From Taxillus chinensis (Eukaryota; Streptophyta; Magnoliopsida; Santalales; Loranthaceae): a stretch of 64,000 bases of DNA. The stretch is from assembly GCA_023512835.1 (NCBI GenBank), contig CM042088.1:40751524-40815523 (forward strand), written 5' to 3'. Under the pieces are notes generated by a model. It did no database searches, was not told the origin of the DNA, and saw only the letters and a program-made list of their open reading frames with translations. Below are positions 22,640 to 34,700 of the stretch, piece by piece. The translations under genes and the position numbers were made by a program. The stretch's first letter is position 1. The number at the start of each line of letters is the position of its first letter.

Positions 22640-22805
22640 CATTTGTACAGTCTCACCGGGAATGATGGTGGCTGTTATGGAGGATATCCACATGGTTATG
22701 GGGCTTATAGATACACCACAGTTCCTTCTCCTCAAGACCCTAACATATACAATTAATGAAGGGTTTGTTCCTGGGTATGGTAATTACCTGCAGGCACATC
22801 CATTT
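22640..22805 (+). pseudogene. Unrecognised Gly/Tyr-rich fragment
   Basis: Frame reads GGCYGGYPHGYGAYRYTTVP, SPQDPNIYN, then after a 4-base slip GFVPGYGNYLQAHP. The Gly/Tyr repeats look like the tail of a plant RNA-binding (RRM) protein, but there is no RRM and I cannot name the parent. The stop and frame slip argue for a fragment. It is on the opposite strand to the PB1 piece. Confidence 0.35.
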
Positions 22806-23754
22806 GTTTACTTCCTGGTTTTATTCTAAACTGATCTACTAAACGTGTCCTGTTTCCACTTTCGTGTAGGTTTATTTCAAGTGCGGTTGGTGTGAGATTG
22901 CTAAGTTCACTAATCTACTGATCAAATTTCATGCAAAGCTGCATTTACTAATTAAATTTGAAGAAGCTATATGCTATGTTAATCTAAATGAATCGTGAAT
23001 TTCATGTAATTAGTGCATATGTAACTATATTCTGTTTCATAGCTTGTATTGTTTTTTGTTCGGTTTTGTTTCGCACAGGTTATTTAGCCTTCTTTTCTAT
23101 TGCTTTGTGGTTCTTGCTTTTGCATATTATACAATGTAGTTTTTGTTTCATATTGAAATTACCGTTATTTCCAGCATTACTGCTTGCTCCCAATATTTTG
23201 TTCCCAATCAAGCACAAGGATTGGCTAATCAGAGTCGAAGAGTCAGGTTGAAGACTCAATGACTAAGCTTACCACAATTTCTGAAAGTTAAGTGAATAGC
23301 CCATTAAATATTCGTAGACCGAAGACTCTAAAATGATAAGCTTCCAGAGAAAAACATTAACGATGCTGCTTTAGTCCACTCCTGGTTGTCCAGGTCCGGC
23401 CTGCTTGTCTCTTTAAAACACCACTTCGCACGTCATAGAACATTGAAAAGTGTCCATTGACGGGTAAATCTCGACAAACAAGTTGGGCTAACGAGGATAA
23501 GACAAGATAATAGAACAGATAAAGAAAAAGAAATGAAAGTAAATAAATTAAATTATATTTTTTTTGACGTATAGGATTTTTCATTCTCATACGTTCAAAT
23601 ACAGGTAAGTAATAAAAATTTTTATTTTTTCCCATGTTATTCTTGTTTCTATGATTCTATTCTTCCTAAATTCCCACATAACAAGTAACAAGCATGGCCT
23701 TAAAAATTATGTTTACAAGGTGTTGAGGTGAAAAGACGATTAAGGGCGTAATTG
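22806..23754. other. Intergenic, no gene seen
   Basis: T-rich sequence at 22985-23260 gives a hydrophobic reading frame of no recognisable family. 23350-23480 is GC-richer (CCAGGTCCGGCCTGC) but not identifiable. Confidence 0.45.
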
Positions 23755-24288
23755 GAAACGTGGTTATTAGAATCAGACCAACTCGGCTTGTCAGAATGGT
23801 AAACTAGTAACTTGGTCTGTCGACCAGTTTAAATTTTTAATTGAACCGTTTTTGCAAAAATAATTGAAGAAACCTAGATGACCAGGATGGTTTTTTATGA
23901 CCCGAACGACTTGGCCGAATTTTGCAAAATTGGATGATTTTTTTAAATTAATAAAATGATATTTAATTTAATATTTGATAGCTAATATTAATATTTCACT
24001 TTAATATTCTCAAACTCTATTTGATTTTCTTTTACTATAAATTTATGTCACTAAACTTATAAATTAAATTTATTAAAAATTTACATTAGAAATACATATT
24101 AAAAAATAAATAGTATTATATTATAAAAATATTTTTAATTTGTTGGCTTAAAATGTCTATTTTTATTAATGTATATTTATTTATTTCATTATTAATTATA
24201 TGACTTACCACTGATTGAATCAGTGACCTAACTATTCGATGTCTTAACTAGATCGATGTCCAGTCCAGTTCTAATAACTATGTTCGAA
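23755..24288. repeat. Probable MITE with GTTATTAGAA ends
   Basis: GTGGTTATTAGAATCAGACC at the left and, inverted, CATAGTTATTAGAACTGGAC at the right form imperfect terminal repeats around about 530 bp of AT-rich sequence with AACTCGGC and GACCAGTT motifs. Target duplication not identified. Confidence 0.5.
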
Positions 24289-24947
24289 AACTTAACTTTT
24301 AATTTATTCATTTAAATTATAATAATTTTTTAATATATAATTTCAATAGTATTATATAAAATTACGAATATAAACAAAAATATAAACTAAATTTTGATAA
24401 AATTCTTTGTCTTTAAAATAATTAAAAATCAAATATTAAATTCTAAAATTAAGTTTGGGTTTTAATTTTACAGTATTAAATTTGAATATTCAGCCAGGAA
24501 TTTTTTTTTAATAAGAATTTAATTTGATAGCAGTTTTGGTATTAACTTTACAGTATTAAATTTGATTATTCGGTCAAAAGGTTTCTTTTTTAGTGGAATA
24601 AGAATTTGATTTGAGTGCATCCAAAAAATTTAATAACAAATTATAAATGTTTGAATTTGGAGCTGAAGGCCCAACCCATATGAGGGTTCACTTATGGGCA
24701 ATGCTATTAAATTCATATGCAAAAATTTTTATCCCGTAGTGTCAAATTGTGTGTACATTTTTTATGGGTTGACAAGCCACGTAAGGTCATTGTTAACTAT
24801 GTTAGCATGTTCATGCCTCGTGACTATCTATAAATATAGGCAAATATTTATGCAACCCTTGAAATCTCTTAAATTGTATAAAAGAGAAGGCTACTCTAAG
24901 GACTCCTCAACACAACAGAGTTGAATTAAGTATGAACGGGACAATTT

Positions 24948-26560
24948 GTACTAGGATGGTCTACATGTTCTCTCATACAAAGTTATTAAAGGGCTTTTAG
25001 AGTGAAGCCTTAAAGACCGTAGTATACCTCATCAACGTATCTCCTTTGGTTTTACTAGAAGGCGAAGTCCCAAAGAAGGTGTCGACGGAAAAAGATGTGA
25101 ACTACAACCACTTGAGAGTCTTTGGTTAAGCTACGGAAAAAGATATAAACTACGGAAAAAGATTTGAAGACATCCAAGAATTGTTAGACAACAATGTTGG
25201 TACTCTTCCACATCCAACTCTAGAGTAGTGATTGAAGATCACAATGAAGAAGTCAATCCAACAACCACCAGAACCACAGGCCAGAAAATCCACTAGATAA
25301 CCTCAACTATTCAAGAGGTATTATAATAGTGAATAAGCATTACTAGGGGGAGAACGTGATGAATACTATGAAGCTATGGAGAGCAAACATAATAATGAGT
25401 GGTTGGAACTATTGCAAAAAGAGATGAGTTCTCTAATGGAGAACGGTACTTATGAGTTGGTTAAGCTACCTAAAGATAAGAGGACACTCAACAACAATTA
25501 GGTTTTAAGAGTTAAGTATGAAATAAATTTTCTAAACTCGAGATACAAAGTCAAACTAGTGGTGAAAGGTTTTGGATAAAAGAAGAAAATTAATTATGAG
25601 GAGATCTTTTTCCTGGTGGTAAAAATGTCATTAATTCGAGCAACATTGACATTAACAACTAGTATGGGTTTAGAGATTGAACATTTAAATGTAAAGAATG
25701 CATTCCTTTATGGTGACTTGGAGGGGGAGATCTACATAAAACAACCTTAAGGGCTTAAGGTGCAAGGCAAAAACATGGTCTACAAATTAAGAAAGAGTTT
25801 GTATGGTCTCAAACAAGCTCCAAAATTATGGTATTATAAGTTTGATGCTTTTATAGATTAGCATATATTTACGAAGACATATTCAAATCATTGTGTCTAC
25901 ATAAAAAAGTATGTAGAAGGCGATTTCTTGATACTATTACTCTATGTAGATGATAAGTTGATTGTAGGCCAAGACAAGATAATAGTAGGAGTCTGGAAGT
26001 CATACTTGAGAAAATCCTTTACAATAAAGGATTTGAGTTCAACGAAGCAAATACTTCACATGACTATCTACAGAGCCAGAAAGAACAAGAAGTTATGGAT
26101 GTCTCAAAAGAAGAACATCGAGAAAGTGTTTAAATCATGTGAGCACTCCATTGGTTGACAACTTCAAATTGAGTATGGAGTTGTGTCAAGGAAGGTGTTG
26201 AATACATGAGAGATATACCTTATGTTTCAATATTTGATAGTCTAATGTATGTCATAGTATACACAAGGTCGTATATAACTCACATAATAGTAGTGAGCAA
26301 ATTTCTTTCAAATCCAGGCAGCAACCAAATGGATATTGAGATACTACACAGATGTATCTATGTTATGGTAGTGAACACAAGCTATTATTTAATGATTTTA
26401 TTGATGTAGATTTGGTAGAGAACTGGATTATAGAAAATCTACTTCGGGATACTAGATAATATATGTAGGTGAAGCAATATCATCGAGATCAAAGTTGCAA
26501 TGGTATGTATCATTATCCATAACTAAAGCAGAATACATAGTTCTTTCAAAAGCATATGTA
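24948..26560 (+). pseudogene. Second Ty1/copia pol remnant (integrase end, RT, RNase H)
   Basis: Blocks in order: integrase core end (VYLIN, NYNHLRVFG near 25100-25125), the RT hinge, EIEHLNVKNAFLYGDLEGEI (25675-25730), SLYGLKQAP (25796-25820), LLLYVDDKLIVGQDK (25930-25980), LSSTKQILHMTIYR (26030-26075) and an RNase H piece ending in WYVSLSITKAEYI (26500-26540). Frames are broken by stops and shifts; gag, the start of integrase and both LTRs are missing. It belongs to a different copia lineage from the element at 1831-8643, since the YVDD neighbourhood (LIVGQD versus LIFTSN) differs. Confidence 0.88.
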
Positions 26561-27750
26561 GTGACCCATACTAGATGTAAATTGGGAGAGTTAGCTTATA
26601 ATTGAGATTGAAGATATCATTTTGATGATGTAGCCTTAAATACAGTCATTTTGACTATAATTAAATTTTATTTAGAGTTATGACAATCCATAAGCATTTT
26701 AGCAAGATATATAAATACTTATACTCATAATTCTAATTGAGGTAGTTTGAGAGATAATGAGTAATTGAGATAGTTTTCTAAATTTTGCAAATAACTTACT
26801 TGTGTGTGTGTTCATTTTATGATTTTCTTTCCCCAATAACTTAAACTGTTGTCATTAACATTTTGTAAGCAACCCCCGCTAAATATGAAATTGAATGCAT
26901 TTTTTGTAAAATTGACATGAAATCTTTGCCTTCAGTGCGTCCATGACCCCGTGGGCACCATGGTAGTTGCTCCTGGAGTTTGAGGTTGGCGTGGGGTTCT
27001 AGTCCTAGATGCTCTGTCTTTCTCAGAACACGCAAACGTCAAAGCAACCCAAAGTCATGCAGACCGACACGCTTTTGCCCGCGTTTTTTTTTTTTTTTGC
27101 CCGCGTTTCTTCAATAATAAATGAAATAAATATTCAAAGGTATTCAAAGGCGGTTGGCCTGAAATTTGGGTTCCTAAAGTCGGCGTCTGCGGTTCTCCTT
27201 CATGGCGGAGAATGTACTTTTAGGACAACATTGTATGGAACTTAGTCGACCACACGTGAACCTTGTACGTGCGTATGCTCTCTCCGCTGTAAGTTGCACG
27301 CAAGACAAGCAAAATAACACCAGGATCTACCGCACAGTGAACTTTTTTTTTATCATTTCACTAAAACAAACACACAAATTTGGTGAATCAATGCTGCATG
27401 TAGTGAGAACTTTCCTTGTACAGTGTTTTCTTACTCGGGGAATATCATCGGAAAATGGAAAAAATGAGAAAGGAAAGGGGGGATGGAAACCACCAGCACA
27501 AACAATTTTTTTCATTTTCCAAAGAACAGTAGTAGCCGCGACTCTGTATAACCGGCAACAGCAACCCAAACTCAATACCAACATGGTAAGAACTCATTCG
27601 CTAATAGAAGGCAAATCGATTCATTCTCAATAATTCCCAATCTCCATTGCCACGTGTCTCTCAGCTGGAATAGGCCAAAACAAGACATCAGTCGGCAAAA
27701 ATCTAAAGACAGAATCAGACACAATCTCTCAGCAATAAATTCACTAAACC
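26561..27750. other. 3' flank of the BEH4-like gene
   Basis: No gene seen. 3' UTR of the minus-strand gene probably occupies the right-hand few hundred bases. A T-run at 27085-27099 interrupts a GCCCGCGTTTTTT...GCCCGCGTTTCTT direct repeat. Confidence 0.5.
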
Positions 27751-30495
27751 CTACCTTGTTGTAGAGATACCAAGTGTGAGTTCAAGATCAGAAACACACT
27801 CCTCGTGAATCCTCTCCCCTTCCCAAGCCTTCAACAACCCTGTTGTATTACTTCCAAATGCGAACTCGGCAGCAATCCCATCCGACATTGGAACGTCTGC
27901 AGTCTGATCGGAGCCCGCTGCAATTGCAGGAGAGCACGCCCCACTCTGCCCAGGAGTGAACATAGGAGATGGCGTGCATGTCCCACTCTGCCCTGGAGTC
28001 CACATCTGTGTACCAACACCCGTAAAGGATTCTTCGCCCTTGAAGCAAAACGGGTTTGAAGAGACGAGGCTGAATGTGGGAGAAGACGGGCCACTTTGAG
28101 GAATGGATTGCCATCCTGACTCAGGCGGCGTCTGACAGCCAGGGCTTGGAGTGGTGGAAGAAGGTAGGAATGGGTAGTGCTGCCCGGCCCAAGCTGGGAT
28201 AACAGTTGGATCATCCCAATCATGATTGAACCGGGGAGTTCGAGAAGTTGGGGAACTCAGTGGAGGGGTGACCGGAGCACTAATGGAACCCCCGCGAATG
28301 AAGAGACGGTTGGGCAGCTTGGATGAGGCGGACGAAGAACCAGATGAAAGGTTTTTAAGCCACGGGATAAGGGAATTGGGATCAGCATTACCATTGCCGT
28401 TTGCGGTGTAATGGATTGGGCTTGCGAAGGACGATGAGGCGGGACTGGGATTGTAGGACGCACATGGGCTCTGGTGATATGATGAACAAGGACTAGGCGA
28501 TGCGGATCCACCAATGATTTCCATGTGTTCCACTGGTTTGCATCCCTGCAGAAATACAAGGGTCATTAAGCCAACAAGTTTATATTTCATGGATGTATAG
28601 AAGCTTCGCATATATTCTCCACCACTCCAAATTAAATATGGCAAACAAACACCAAGCCCCATCGTTCTTCGACCAAATTACTTTTTAAAAAAAAAAACAT
28701 TGTGAAATACCAAACTGATAGCAGTTTCCCATGTCACTAAATCGTAGTCTTCTTCCATTTCAAAATGTGTTATCCAGCAGCAGACTGCAGATGGTATAAA
28801 TAGAGTAATAGACAAACCATCACCCAACAAGCAACAACTGGGTGAAGGAAACACGCTATCTGACACAGCACTTTCAAGCAGGTTCGTTCCACAATGCTAC
28901 CAAAAAGCCAAAGCCAAAAGCAAATAACTTAACTCTAACCCAACCCAGGTTGCCGCCTGCCGGTTGGGTTGGAGGAAGTTACATCAAATTCAAAGACATG
29001 ACGTGGCAGCGCTCCTGGTACAGTTCGTCTGCCACGATAAGATACTCTTCGTATCGAGCAATGAACATTTATCGCCCACCACAACATCCACCAGATGAAG
29101 CCCGGTGATCAGAGACCAATAATGCATGATTATGTCTTTAGAATGGTGATTACATTTGTCACCAAACTTGGCGACATCAAAATCTCCACCCAGAAAATCA
29201 GAATCTCAGCACTCCCGGCAGCCTAACAAAAACAAATTAACAAAAGAGTGGTGGTCCAAGAATCGTAATCTTTTCTTGATCTGATTAAATTAATCCAGCA
29301 TTATCCACCCCCCTCCCATTTAACAACGCCCGGCCCAGCCTCATAAAGTTCGGTAACAAGGCATTATCCCGGGATTCCCGGAACAAAAAATTAACATTAA
29401 AATTGAAAACAAACCCATTTTAAAAGAGGGATGAAATTACCAAAATAACCCAACATCATTCTCAGAAACGAGGCCAGAGAGAGAGAGGCGGACACGATGC
29501 AGTGCAGTCAGCAGTGTGCAGAGAGAGAGAGAGAGAGAGAGATAACAGTAACACAAACAGTTGTGTAATAAAGGCAAGTGAAAGTCCGATCTGGGAGTTG
29601 GGACTTGGGATACCTGGCGGTCGCATATGTAAATGACTAAACTAACCCGGATTTTCCAGGGATACGAGGAAATCAAAGGGGCCGTTTGGTCTTTGTAAAA
29701 ACAAGACCACCACCACCACCTCGTGTTCTCTGCCGTTTTCTTCAGTGAGCCTACCTGCTCATCGGTTTGGACACGAGCAGGCTGCTAGCGGGGAATCTTT
29801 CCAGCTTTGTGTTTCGTGCGCACCAAAACAGAGGACCAGAGAGGGTGTGAACGGACGGCATCGTTCTCATCCCGCCCGCCGCCCGCCGCCCGCGCGCTGG
29901 GATGAGGTCAACAGATCGATCTCAACCGTCCATCGGCGGGCGGCCACTCAGTTTCCAGATTCCACCGCGAAAACGACGCAGAAATTGCGATTTATGTGCT
30001 AACATGCGCCGAAATTACTAACCGCACAGATCGAATCTTTTTTTTATATATAAAAACCCAAAAAAAAAAAAACAAAACAAAAAAACACGAAGTTTTCGAT
30101 CGGGATGAGTTTCAGATCTGCGATGGCGCGGCGAATCTCAATCCCAATTCCCACCACCAGCGAGCGAGGGGACGAGCACATTGGTAACACCGACAGACGA
30201 GACCGAAACAAAAAAAACACAAATCGGATGACCGACCGACTGAACGAGGGAGTTCGATTCAATTTTCATGGTGTCAGCGTACCTTTCGGTAGGTAGTCCC
30301 GTCCTCTTCCACGGTCCATCCGGCTTCCTTGCAGAGGGCTTTCAGGACCTCGTTGTTGTCGCAGTGCTTGGGGAGCTTGTAGTTCCCGTACATCCGCAGA
30401 CCGGCGTAGATCTTGGCGGCGATGGCTCGCCGCCGCCTCTCCCTCCGCTTGTTGTTCTCCCTCTCCTTCCACGTGGGAAGCCTCGTCCCCGTCAT
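27751..30495 (-). CDS. BEH4: BES1/BZR1 homolog (BEH4-like) brassinosteroid-response transcription factor
   Basis: Two exons: 30283-30495 (71 codons) and 27751-28545 (264 codons plus TAG), joined across a 1,737-bp GT-AG intron, giving 335 residues, close to the family length. Start [20 protein letters not shown] is the conserved atypical bHLH DNA-binding region (binds E-box and BRRE sites), continuing through [20 protein letters not shown] to [17 protein letters not shown] at the conserved exon junction. The second exon has the Ser-rich stretch with many GSK3/BIN2-type sites, the 14-3-3/[12 protein letters not shown] segment, a PEST-like region, and the carboxy end [19 protein letters not shown] with the EAR-type LELTL motif that recruits TOPLESS. 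Nuclear, controlled by BIN2 phosphorylation and PP2A. The overall spacing favours BEH4 over BES1 or BZR1 themselves. Confidence 0.95.
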
Positions 30496-31080
30496 GCCTC
30501 CTCGAGGCCTCGGAGCTCCGAATTCAGAAACTGTCCTCACGTCCAATTCAATCCGACGGCGTTGGGTTTTCTGCGAGAAACGAACGAACAGAGCGGCGTC
30601 TGGGCGGAGCATCCAAAAACCAGTGTAAATCAATGGAAATGGGGAGGTGGGTTGGGATAAGAGCTAAATACACTTCCTACGAGCCTTTTGCCCCTGCTCT
30701 CTCCCCACAATTACGAGACTGCCACTCATCGAAAGGGTGGGAAGTGTTAGGCGGTGTCGTTTTAACCGGAATTGCATTTGGCACGGCGTCGTTCGATTTG
30801 GCCTCCGCGCGTGGGCTCCCCGAGGGTAATACGGAGATTTCGCAGCGACGGGAGGAGAAATCAAGCAATGACGATCGGTCTTACGAAATGGGATGCTTCT
30901 GCCTCTCCAATAAAAATATAAAAATATAAAAAAAATAAAAAGGGAGAAGAAAATAAACAACGTATTTATAATTTTTATTATGGTGTGCGTACAATACAAC
31001 TGTGTACTAAAAAGACGACGACCCCCGGTTAGTCAATTACGGACGCGTTGGTCGTTACGTGGGGAAATATGAAAAAGATA
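30496..31080 (-). promoter_or_regulatory. 5' leader and proximal promoter of the BEH4-like gene
   Basis: The reading frame of the gene stays open upstream of its conserved start, and an in-frame ATG lies at 30612 (39 codons upstream). GC-rich from 30420 to 30870, then AT-rich. Confidence 0.5.
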
Positions 31081-34000
31081 GACGGAGTTAAAAATAATAA
31101 TAAAAACAAAAAACAAGTGCTCGAGTATTATTTAGACTTTAATAATTGAAAATTCTAAAGTTATTTTTTCATTTTTTTATTTGAGATTTTAATTTTTTAA
31201 AAAAAATTGAGAGATTTTTTTGATAAAATTATTTTTAAAAATATAATTATTTTCGAAAATATTAAATTTATATAATTTAAAATTATTTATAAGTAATACA
31301 AATCGAAGGTAACTAAATCAAACCTTCCTTGTTTTTGTTTGATATTTTACTGTTAGGATCAATCGAACCAAACTTTAAATTGCTTTACATATATTTTTTG
31401 TTTGTTATTATATTACATGGTGTGTGATCATGATAATACAACCTGATTATATAATTTGTTATCGTAATAATAGAATTGTCAGGTTAGTATTATTGCGGCA
31501 ACAATAAAAATGCATGTGATTATTTATGTTGTTCAGGCTTTCGAATGGGCCATTAATAGGACTCTTCACTTTATTTTTACTTTGTGAATTTTTTTATTGG
31601 ATATAGGGTTATTTTATAACTTTAATTTCATATTTTTATTTTTATTATTCTATTTTAACTATTTATTATCTATTTGTTAACATGCGACAATTTAATGGGT
31701 GTGAGAATTATGTATATAATATTATATTATTTGAAAAATAATTGTAGCAATCTTTACAAATGGGAAGGAATATAAAATTTGAATTGGGTCCATTTTTGGG
31801 GGTTTGGTTCTCTATTTTCTAATAGAAAAGCTAGTTGAAATGCTCAAATCGGTATTACTTATTATTATTTATTTATTTATTTTAATGGCTATGCATTTCG
31901 AGTGTTCACACTTTTTTAAAGGTCAATATTACTTCTTGTTTTAAATAATATATCTATTTTCATGTTTATAAATGAAAATGTTAACATTCAAATATGAACA
32001 CTAAGCACATTTGTAATCACAATCATTGCGAATTTATTTAACTGTGGTTTTATTTAAAAAACTTCATAAAATCTCGTAATTAAAGAAATCATTGTATATA
32101 AAGCACTTAAAGTGCAACGTTTTAAAGGATAAAGCTTTAAAATTAGAAGTTAAATTATGATGCTTGAAATTTAAGATATGAAAAATTAAAATACAAGATC
32201 ACATATTAGCTCAAGTTGAAAATCGAAAAGAGAGCTGAATTACAACTTGTACGATGGATCCTTATAAGGTACTCTATAACCTTGATGTGGCCTGATGCTC
32301 TTCTTTAGCCACAAATCTTTTTATCTGGTCACTCGATCTACTTTCTTTTACCTTGCTCTCTTTCAACTTTCAACTTTGAATTAATGATGTTTGGCTTAAA
32401 CACGTATAAGACTTATATATAAAATGTTATAGTATTATAGCTATAGTAAAATTTTATTGCAGTCATGAAATTTATATAAAATTCTATTACGTAAGTTGAT
32501 ATGTATGCATATAACAATACACAGTTTTGTCATATAATGTGATTTTAATTAAACTATTTGAAAAAATCTTGATTAAATTTTGTATTAATTATTTGATATT
32601 ATTTATTCTATCAACGTGATATTATGACTTAAGATTTTATTTTATTTGATGATATTTATCTATAGTTTATATATATTAATTTGTGTGGTAAACCTCAAAC
32701 GAAACTCCCAAACAACAAAATATTTCATTCAATGTCCAAACCAAAATGTGTGTCGAAATAAAATATAAACATAAAACATTGTTTTGGATTTCAGATATCT
32801 TATAATATTACAATTAGGCAAAGCTATCATTAATTTATCAATTTAATTTTAAGGTATATTAAAACCGGTCATCTTTATTTCCATCTTAATTTATTCCACG
32901 GGTATTTATTTCCATCTTTATATCTGAATGATCAACTCTATATTTTGTTTGCGTAAATGCTGCCAGCAGTCTTTCGTATTGCACTATTGCCTATTAAGTT
33001 ATTATTATTATTATTATTATTAACATTAACAAAGGACAAGGATCCTGATTCATAAAAGCCACCGCCTCCTCCCCGATCGACAAAAGTGTTTGTTTGTTCG
33101 CCGTCGGCACCTTCCCCTTCCTCGTTCCCGTCTTTGTCCCCAACGATCCCGTCGCTCGCCGGCCGGCTCCTTTCCCGTTCCCGATGACCTGTCTCCGTCC
33201 CTGACAATCTGTCTCCCCGACAATCCACCTCGGTAAGCGCAATTGCTGCAATTTCATCATTCAAAAATACGTACAGCGGCAAGAGCATCTTGAAAATTTT
33301 CAGGCGTAGCAACTATATAGGTCGATTTTTACCACATAACACAGATTGAAAGGTTTCGTACGTACGTTCAATGCACATGCAGCTGAAACAGCAAAACAAA
33401 AAAAAAAAAAAAAGATCCGGAACTGGATTGCCTATACCATCATTCACAGGCTCACAGCACAAAAACAGTCAATAATATATACCAAATTAAGTAGGGTATA
33501 TATAGAATTTCCCTATCATTCACGGCCAGTACCGAAATCTAGCATAAAAAATTACCAGACAAAATTAATTAAAAAAGAGCAGCCGATCGAACAACCCACC
33601 AATTACAGCACCGCGACAACAAATTCCAGCTGCTTGCGGGAAGACAGTACTGCCGCGATTATTACATACATCCAAGCAGACCAGAGCACAACGGGACAGA
33701 GCAAACTCTTGCACATATATATATATATAGGATATTACCACTTCAGGTACGCGCCCTGTAGCATCATATCCTTCATTATATATATAACTTAAATATCAAA
33801 ATTACGCCATATATATATATATATATTAAAAAATATCAAAAGTTTTGATCTGTTTTTTTGTATACAAGAATTTTCTATAGGATCTAAACTAATATTTTTT
33901 TTTTGAAAAATAAAAAATATTTGAGGTTATATATATAATATTATTTGCAAATAAATTTGGTATAAAATTATTATGCGTTTGTTTTTTTAAAAAAAAGAGA

Positions 34001-34239
34001 GACTATATTTAATATAAAATTTTAAAATCCATAAAGTTTTACTGAATTAAGGAAAAAATCTAGTATTATTTTTAAAAATAAAATTATTTTTTAAAATAAT
34101 AATTTTAAAATTTTTATGAGTAATATAAATTTATTTAAAAATAATTTTATTTTAAAGATAAACCTAGCTAATGGTACTTTTTTGTAAAATTAACTAATTA
34201 ATCCGTCGATAAAAATAAATTTAACTCGCGCGGTGTGGT
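31081..34239. other. AT-rich intergenic; no gene seen
   Basis: Mostly AT-rich. A GC-richer island at 33050-33260 (CCGTCGCTCGCCGGCCGGCTCC) gives reading frames but no recognisable family or codon pattern, and is followed by (ATT)n at about 32999-33022 on its left side. AT runs at 33716-33730 and 33810-33826. Confidence 0.55.
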
Positions 34240-34459
34240 AGTTCTAATTAAAATTAGAAAGGAAAAAGGAAAGGAAAAAAAAAAAAGAAGTGATGGGATG
34301 AAGTGGGACCAGGGGGCACGCGCAGTTTAGGGTTCGTGGGGGTCCACGTGTTGACCCTCGATTAGCCAGCATGACATCTGATGTTTGTTTAGTGGGCGTG
34401 GCGTAGGGCGTAGCGCGTAGCGGTGCGGTGAAGGGGGGTCTCCTACTCCTACCTTTTTA

Positions 34460-34490
<31 letters not shown>

Positions 34491-34700
34491 TGTGTTTTTT
34501 CTTCTGTTGCTGCGCGCGCGCGGCGGTTCACGTGATCAAACCCCCCCGGAATTGCGTGTGGCGTACGGGAGCCGAACATGATGGAAAGACGACCCACATG
34601 ACATGAAAAGGAGGAAGCAACGCGCGTGTTATGGTTAGGTTATTAATAGGTGGCCCTAACGAGGGCCCCACCTGATGTGCTTCCCATGATTTTTTGTTTT
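34240..34700. promoter_or_regulatory. GC-rich orphan island with G-box and W-box motifs
   Basis: Within AT-rich DNA, this stretch has two CACGTG cores (TCCACGTGTTGACC near 34342 and TTCACGTGATC near 34530), a W-box TTGACC, a GCGCGCGCGG run at 34513, an (ATT)n at 34461-34489 and a short hairpin AGGTGGCCCTAACGAGGGCC near 34650. No coding frame next to it was recognised. Promoter-like only by motif content. Confidence 0.3.

Noticed and set aside
30268..30660. 130-codon plus-strand frame opposite exon 1 of the BEH4-like gene
   Set aside because: Shadow of a conserved coding exon with no recognisable product.
32938..33312. Minus-strand frame of 124 codons with an Asn run
   Set aside because: The Asn run is an ATT repeat; the remainder has no family resemblance and no promoter or splice context.
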